A DNA stretch of 64,000 nucleotides, taken from assembly GCA_947034885.2 (NCBI GenBank), contig OX344749.2:10989501-11053500 (forward strand). The letters run 5' to 3'. A program made the translations under genes and the position numbers. Source of the stretch: Thuidium tamariscinum (Eukaryota > Streptophyta > Bryopsida > Hypnales > Thuidiaceae). The stretch's first letter is position 1, and the number at the start of each line of letters is the position of its first letter. Shown here piece by piece: positions 59,262 to 64,000 of the stretch. The notes under the pieces are model-generated. The model saw nothing but the letters and a program-made list of their open reading frames with translations. It was not told where the DNA came from and searched no databases.

Positions 59262-59831
59262 ATGGGTCAAATTTCAAAAATAAGTCAGGAAATTATAAAT
59301 GAAGTTTTAGCAGATGTTTTTCCCAAAAGGGATACAGTAGAAAAAGCCTCATCTACAATTCGTTATGACAGACCCATTGATTTAAAACCGCGATTAAATA
59401 CTAAACCTGTACCCATACCAATTAGACATAATCCATTAGAATCTATAAAAATACCTTTCTACGACCATAAAATAAATACTATGAGAAATACTACTATACC
59501 TAGGCCGCTTAGGTGTCATTTTTGTGGGGAGGTTGGACACATTAAAAGAACATGTTTTAAGAAACAGGCATTAGACAATAATAGAAGAATTCCCCCATTA
59601 CCCACTAACACCTTTAGTACTCCGAATTCCAGTAGTTCAATACCAACACTAGTTAGTCGAGACATTACTTTTGACCCAGAATTTTTAAAAATAGTTCGTC
59701 AAATAGGTCAGATAAGTTACTCGGAACCATCGGTTAATGAACTAGTAAAGATTAGAACTATCATCAATACTTTGATTTATTTTCACCCTTCTCAAAAAGG
59801 TCAAGGAATATATAACTTCAAATTGTTGTAA
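59262..59831 (+). CDS. Retrotransposon accessory ORF 1, 189 aa, with a zinc knuckle
   Basis: First ORF of the internal region, 284 nt after the primer-binding site. It has one CX2CX4HX4C zinc knuckle (CHFCGEVGHIKRTC) at about residues 85-98, flanked by basic and Pro/Ser/Thr-rich sequence. No gag capsid signature and no protease motif. The knuckle implies nucleic-acid binding. A separate zinc-knuckle ORF before gag is not the usual layout of Ty3 elements. It may be a duplicated or captured gag-like fragment. Codon use is A/T-rich, like the gag ORF. Confidence 0.75.
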   Translation: MGQISKISQEIINEVLADVFPKRDTVEKASSTIRYDRPIDLKPRLNTKPVPIPIRHNPLESIKIPFYDHKINTMRNTTIPRPLRCHFCGEVGHIKRTCFKKQALDNNRRIPPLPTNTFSTPNSSSSIPTLVSRDITFDPEFLKIVRQIGQISYSEPSVNELVKIRTIINTLIYFHPSQKGQGIYNFKLL

Positions 59832-59888
59832 GAAAAAAAAAAAAATCTTTAAAAATTAAAATTCGAAATTCAACCCAAATGATTCAAA

Positions 59889-60407
59889 ATGAAGTACCTA
59901 TTCCCGTGGGAAACTTTGAAAACAATAGAAGATTATTTTTCTGGCCCATGCCTTTTCATGGCTTTTTACCGATTATATAGAAACGCCTATTTTGGACAAA
60001 GTTTCCAATTAAGTGGAAAATATGTTTCAGATAGGAAATTAAAACAACAAATAGAAGAATTACCTATAGATATAAAAAGGATTATATTCTCTAAAATTTG
60101 GGAAACCTTTGAAACTAAAAAGCAATTTGTTGTAAAACAAGGAGAACTACTCCTTGATTTTGCCCTATTATACCTATTTAGTCAATTTGGGAAATTAAAA
60201 CCACAAACAGAGAATACAATCCCACAAGCTTATGCTGCTTGGACAGGAAATAAAATTTTGACTAGAATTTATACATTTACCTATGGACCAATGAATCCTA
60301 GAATAATACCTCTTATACCTGATTTCATGTGTAAAGATAAATTAAATCCGCTTAGTCCATCATTTAGTTTGGTCTATCCAAAGACGTTTGACTATATTCG
60401 ATTGTGA
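59889..60407 (+). CDS. Retrotransposon accessory ORF 2, 172 aa, unrecognised
   Basis: Begins 57 nt after ORF 1 and is intact. Rich in aromatic and Leu residues, largely helical in appearance, with no zinc knuckle, no obvious transmembrane span and no motif I recognise. It has the same codon style as ORF 1 and gag, and the same strand. Its preserved frame inside an element with a nonsense mutation downstream suggests a recently active function, which is unknown. Confidence 0.7.
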   Translation: MKYLFPWETLKTIEDYFSGPCLFMAFYRLYRNAYFGQSFQLSGKYVSDRKLKQQIEELPIDIKRIIFSKIWETFETKKQFVVKQGELLLDFALLYLFSQFGKLKPQTENTIPQAYAAWTGNKILTRIYTFTYGPMNPRIIPLIPDFMCKDKLNPLSPSFSLVYPKTFDYIRL

Positions 60408-60609
60408 GTCTAAAACCCATATCGATTGTCAAAACTACCAAATCATAGTATAAAGGCTTAAGTCGAGTTAACACACGTATCCCGGTTAGTAATAGGAGCC
60501 CATTACTCCAGATAATAATGAGATAACGGGTCCCCAGTGCTTCCCGGGGTTTTGTTCGAAAAACCTTTATTACAACTTTTTATACAAATTGACTCTATGG
60601 CCACACTGA
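60408..60609 (+). other. Spacer before gag
   Basis: A 202-nt non-coding spacer with higher GC than its surroundings. It contains ggtccccagtgcttcccggggtt (shown here by its ends: ggtcccc at about 60528 and ggggtt at about 60547), able to form a short GC stem. It could help translation reach the third ORF; this is speculation. Confidence 0.4.
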
Positions 60610-63600
60610 ATGTCTGGTCAAGACCTAGAGAAAGTTTTTAGGGAAGCAATACATAGGGTAAATCAAAACAGGCCATTTCATAGAAGAACCAACACTACTT
60701 TTATAAACCCCTGTTTTTCACCTACTACTCCCCCTTCAACCCCTACAGAACCATTAAATTCTATTGTAAGTCCATATGAGACAATACAACCACCTCCTAG
60801 CCCAGTAGATTCAAATCAAGGTGAAACCTCTTGGGCCCAATTTCAAAGACTAGTTGCTAATTCTTATCAGAGTGAACCTCAAAGTGAGTTAACTAGTCCA
60901 GATCCTGATTTTGAAATCTATTCTTCCACTCAACAAGCAATAGAAGATCTTATTTCAGAAAGAGGTAAAAACATAATTGAGGAAGATTTAGAAGATACCG
61001 CAACATCTTTTAACCCAGGAGAACCAATTACACCTATTCTTGAGAGATTAACCCCAACACCGCAATTTGTTAGTCCAAGTACATCTCCCACATCAGGAAT
61101 TTACAATTTTGAACAAAGTGCTGAAATTTCCGCTTATCTTAAGAATCATTGGTATGAACAAAGTGGTGGCCTAGTTCAAAAACTAGAAGGATACTTATCC
61201 CCACTTAGAGAAAGCTTAGAAACATCTTCCACAAGTTCCAATAATAGAACTAGAAGGGAACTAAGCCCATACCGAGAAAATACACCTAATCCATTTGTGA
61301 GATTATCCTACGAAGACAACATTAATCCATTCGGCCAAAACACTATATACGGGAGTCTGTTCAACCCGGACTCCACTTTCATAAACCCATATAGTTATCA
61401 AAATTCGCCTAATACAACTATACCAAGGTTAGAATCTGTGGATGACCTATCTAGTGAACCAGACTCTATAAACTTTCAAGAAGAAGAGTGGATAGAAGAC
61501 TACGATATGGCCCAACCCAGACCTTTAAATTTGGTTGCATTACTCCAATATGATGGTCATGCAGGATCTGACCCTGACCATTATGTCAATAGATTCAATA
61601 TAGTATGTTTATCCAACATGATTCCTGAGGAAACCAAAAGAAATACTTTCCCTGCTACCCTTATAGGAATAGCTCAGGAATGGTATCAAACCAATGCTCC
61701 ATTTGACACATGGAATGCATTGAGAGATGCCTTTTTAACTCGATTTAGACCATTAGCCTTCACTGAGAGTTTACAGGAAAGGCTAAGGACAATTCGGATG
61801 GCTATAGGGGAATCTGTAAATAACTATTATGGTAGAATGGAATACATTTTACAACGTTGGGGAAATCATGAAATACCTGCAAGATATTTAACCGGCATTT
61901 TTGTAGGCGGCTTATATCCCCCTGAATTTAAAATCGCAATTAAAGAAAAGAATCCTAGGGATTTAGCCACAGCCGTACAATATGCAAAACAATATGAGGA
62001 AGCTAGAATTGGAGAAGATCAGATGACACATATAGATCCCAATATGTATCCTCCACATCTAGTCTATCCTCAACCAGGAATGCAAGTACCCAACTATCAA
62101 CAGCCCATTTACCAAACTTTACCTACAATGAATTATCCCACCCAGACTATACAACCAACAGTGGTAGCACCCAGGATAGTAGAACCTAAAGATACAAAGA
62201 GTGATCTTTTAAATAAATTAGTAGAAGAAATGGCCGACTTAAGAGTGCAAATAACCAATGCTCTAGTCAAAAGATCTAAACCCACAAATACAAGAACAAA
62301 TGTGTGGTGTACAAATTGTCAGGGGCATGGTCATTTACCTTCTGAATGTCCATCACCTACTATAGATACTGTAGACAACAAACCACAATGCACTTTTTGT
62401 GGTGGAAAACACCTTACTAGCAAGTGCTGGAATCTAGCTGCAGTAAAAGAAGATTTTAAAGCAGTTAGGCAAGTCCTTCAAGTAGATACAAACAAACCAT
62501 GGATTAACAAAATAAATCCTAATAAAAGACCCTTTACACGACCTAGAACAGACATGCCATATCAACCCAACGATAATAGACCTCGTTGGAATGATACATA
62601 CAATGCTCCACCAGTTTGGAATGGACCTCCAACCAACCCTAACACACATCGCTATGGCACTCCTGAAAGGGGAAGACACGTAGTGTGTTATAGGTGTGGT
62701 GAGTTAGGACATTACCTAAACCAATGCCCCAATGCCCGTAAACAAGTAGGTTATACACCTTGGTGCGGTAGATGTCATAAAGAAGGGCATGTTGCAGAAG
62801 ATTGCACAGCACCTCCTAGGAAATTCCCACCATCTGAAAGGGATTATCCTAGAAATAAACAAGTCCAATTTTCAGAAGAAAATAATGCTAGGCCGTCTAA
62901 TCATATATCTCATATCTTAGAAAATGAGAGTTATGAACCTGAAGATGTTTTTGTTGCAACTAGGGCGTCTAAAGCCAAAGAAAATTCCAAAACAAATGAA
63001 ACCCAAACTACTACTGAAAGTGAACCCATCATGACACCGGTAGTAAGTAAACAAATACCTTTGGAACCTTTGTTAGAAAAGGAAAAAGAATTGACTAATG
63101 AACTAGGGTCTGAGCCTTTAGATCCAAACAAAGAAATGACTTGGAAAGAAAGACAAGAGAGGACCCTTAGAACTTTATTAAACCAAAATCCTCCTTTAGA
63201 CCCCGATAAAATTATCAACATTCCAAAACCTCAACCTAGTACTTTACCTAGTTTCTACCAAATTCCTGCTAAAAGATTAAATTCTAAAGTTCAAAACTTA
63301 TCAAAACGCAAATTACCTAGAACTATGAAATTAACAAATGGCATGGAACCATACGATGTATTAGCAAATTTGGATAAAATCCAACCCCAAATTACACTGA
63401 AACAACTATTAGCTATATCACCTAAATGTAGGAGTGACCTAAGCACCTCCTTGGTTAGAAAAAGGGCTAAACCATTGGAAATCCATGAAATTTCTATGGA
63501 CCCTGGTGCTCCTACGGTAGATGCTATGATAGATGGATCTTTAATTTATGGAGTTCAAATTGACAGTGGATCTAGTGTCAATCTTATGAACTTCGAAACC

Positions 63601-63828
63601 ATGGAAGAACTAGGATTGACTACTATGACCCCAACTCCAATTATCCTTAGAATGGCAGACCAAAGTCGTGTCAAACCTTTGGGAATTTTGACCCAAATTG
63701 TCACAACTATAGGTGGAATAAATTACAAAGTAGACTACATTGTATTCAAACTCACAGAATCTATTTCATCTTATCCTATCCTATTAGGAAGACCTTGGTT
63801 GTATTCAGCCAAAGCAAAAGATGACTAG
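60610..63828 (+). CDS. Retrotransposon Gag-protease polyprotein, ended by an in-frame stop
   Basis: 1072 aa to a TAG at 63826. Residues 1-299 are a Pro/Ser/Thr-rich N-terminal extension. The gag capsid domain lies at about 300-470 (AQEWYQTNAPFDTWNALRDAF block). Four zinc knuckles start at Cys567, Cys594 (shortened spacing, CX2CX3HX4C), Cys693 and Cys719. The retropepsin has its catalytic DSGSS at residues 985-989 and the flap-side LGRPWL at 1059-1064. The frame stays open past the stop to the window edge with the same codon style. The stop sits where related elements usually have Trp, so this copy is probably mutated rather than naturally ended. Reverse transcriptase, RNase H and integrase would lie beyond the window. 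Confidence 0.92.
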   Translation: MSGQDLEKVFREAIHRVNQNRPFHRRTNTTFINPCFSPTTPPSTPTEPLNSIVSPYETIQPPPSPVDSNQGETSWAQFQRLVANSYQSEPQSELTSPDPDFEIYSSTQQAIEDLISERGKNIIEEDLEDTATSFNPGEPITPILERLTPTPQFVSPSTSPTSGIYNFEQSAEISAYLKNHWYEQSGGLVQKLEGYLSPLRESLETSSTSSNNRTRRELSPYRENTPNPFVRLSYEDNINPFGQNTIYGSLFNPDSTFINPYSYQNSPNTTIPRLESVDDLSSEPDSINFQEEEWIEDYDMAQPRPLNLVALLQYDGHAGSDPDHYVNRFNIVCLSNMIPEETKRNTFPATLIGIAQEWYQTNAPFDTWNALRDAFLTRFRPLAFTESLQERLRTIRMAIGESVNNYYGRMEYILQRWGNHEIPARYLTGIFVGGLYPPEFKIAIKEKNPRDLATAVQYAKQYEEARIGEDQMTHIDPNMYPPHLVYPQPGMQVPNYQQPIYQTLPTMNYPTQTIQPTVVAPRIVEPKDTKSDLLNKLVEEMADLRVQITNALVKRSKPTNTRTNVWCTNCQGHGHLPSECPSPTIDTVDNKPQCTFCGGKHLTSKCWNLAAVKEDFKAVRQVLQVDTNKPWINKINPNKRPFTRPRTDMPYQPNDNRPRWNDTYNAPPVWNGPPTNPNTHRYGTPERGRHVVCYRCGELGHYLNQCPNARKQVGYTPWCGRCHKEGHVAEDCTAPPRKFPPSERDYPRNKQVQFSEENNARPSNHISHILENESYEPEDVFVATRASKAKENSKTNETQTTTESEPIMTPVVSKQIPLEPLLEKEKELTNELGSEPLDPNKEMTWKERQERTLRTLLNQNPPLDPDKIINIPKPQPSTLPSFYQIPAKRLNSKVQNLSKRKLPRTMKLTNGMEPYDVLANLDKIQPQITLKQLLAISPKCRSDLSTSLVRKRAKPLEIHEISMDPGAPTVDAMIDGSLIYGVQIDSGSSVNLMNFETMEELGLTTMTPTPIILRMADQSRVKPLGILTQIVTTIGGINYKVDYIVFKLTESISSYPILLGRPWLYSAKAKDD

Positions 63829-64000
63829 GGTAGAGGTACTTTAACCATAGGAAAAGGGCAAAATAAAATCACTTTACCACTCTTCCCTCCTAAATACAAA
63901 GGAGAAACCCAGGAAGAAGGAACAAGTGTAACCACTAAAAATCAAACTCCCAGTGATAGTGAATTAAGTGAAAACGAACAAACCCAAAAAGTTACAAGGG
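63829..64000 (+). other. Continuation of the polyprotein frame beyond the stop
   Basis: The same frame is open from the codon after the TAG to the right edge (57 codons) and reads as a Lys/Thr/Glu/Ser-rich linker like those between protease and reverse transcriptase. It is cut by the window end. Confidence 0.7.

Noticed and set aside
1-64000. tRNA, rRNA or CRISPR features
   Set aside because: No cloverleaf with a T-loop GGTTCGAAT-type core and no rRNA core was recognised by eye. CRISPR arrays are not expected in a plant nucleus and no regular spacer pattern was seen.

Overview
The window is nuclear DNA from a land plant. Six multi-domain or organelle-targeted plant genes (an RDR6-type RNA-dependent RNA polymerase, an ASG1-type protein, an alpha carbonic anhydrase, RNA polymerase III subunit RPC9, a DUF1517/FLAP1 thylakoid protein and LQY1) sit in islands of about 45-60% GC, separated by very AT-rich, repeat-derived DNA. 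Introns are short (about 80-830 bp). A seventh gene resembles axonemal (flagellar) proteins. Short introns plus a possible sperm-flagellum gene suggest a seed-free plant, most likely a bryophyte such as a moss. That assignment is inference; nothing in the window names the species.

Layout. 1-4.7 kb: AT-rich repeat DNA with a TG/TA microsatellite. 4.7-14 kb: RDR6 on the + strand, with a long probably spliced leader and four coding exons. 14-20.1 kb: AT-rich repeats ending in a degenerate tandem array. 20.1-25.1 kb: GC-rich promoter/leader and a six-exon ASG1-like gene. 26.5-27.7 kb: a broken copy of the RDR6 3' end. 29.4-34.2 kb: promoter region and nine exons of a chloroplast alpha carbonic anhydrase. 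34.9-37.9 kb (minus): six-exon putative ciliary protein. 38.9-39.05 kb: a near-perfect 190-bp foldback. 40.2-41.8 kb (minus): RPC9, head-to-head with FLAP1 (42.6-45.5 kb, +). 46.3-46.9 kb: LQY1, followed by a triplicated 3'-UTR segment. 49-56.4 kb: AT-rich repeat desert with a 360-bp foldback. About 56.5-64 kb: the 5' part of a Ty3-type (Athila-like) LTR retrotransposon, running off the right edge.

Function. Three of the genes (lumen-type carbonic anhydrase, FLAP1, LQY1) act at the thylakoid and lie within 16 kb; there is no evidence that they are co-regulated. RDR6 makes double-stranded RNA for trans-acting siRNA and transposon silencing, and the surrounding DNA is rich in foldbacks and retroelement sequence of the kind such pathways act on. 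Splice models were built by hand from GT/AG sites and codon phase. All seven spliced gene models (including both RPC9 and the unnamed ciliary-type gene) close to whole codons; this phase consistency is the main support for the exon boundaries.
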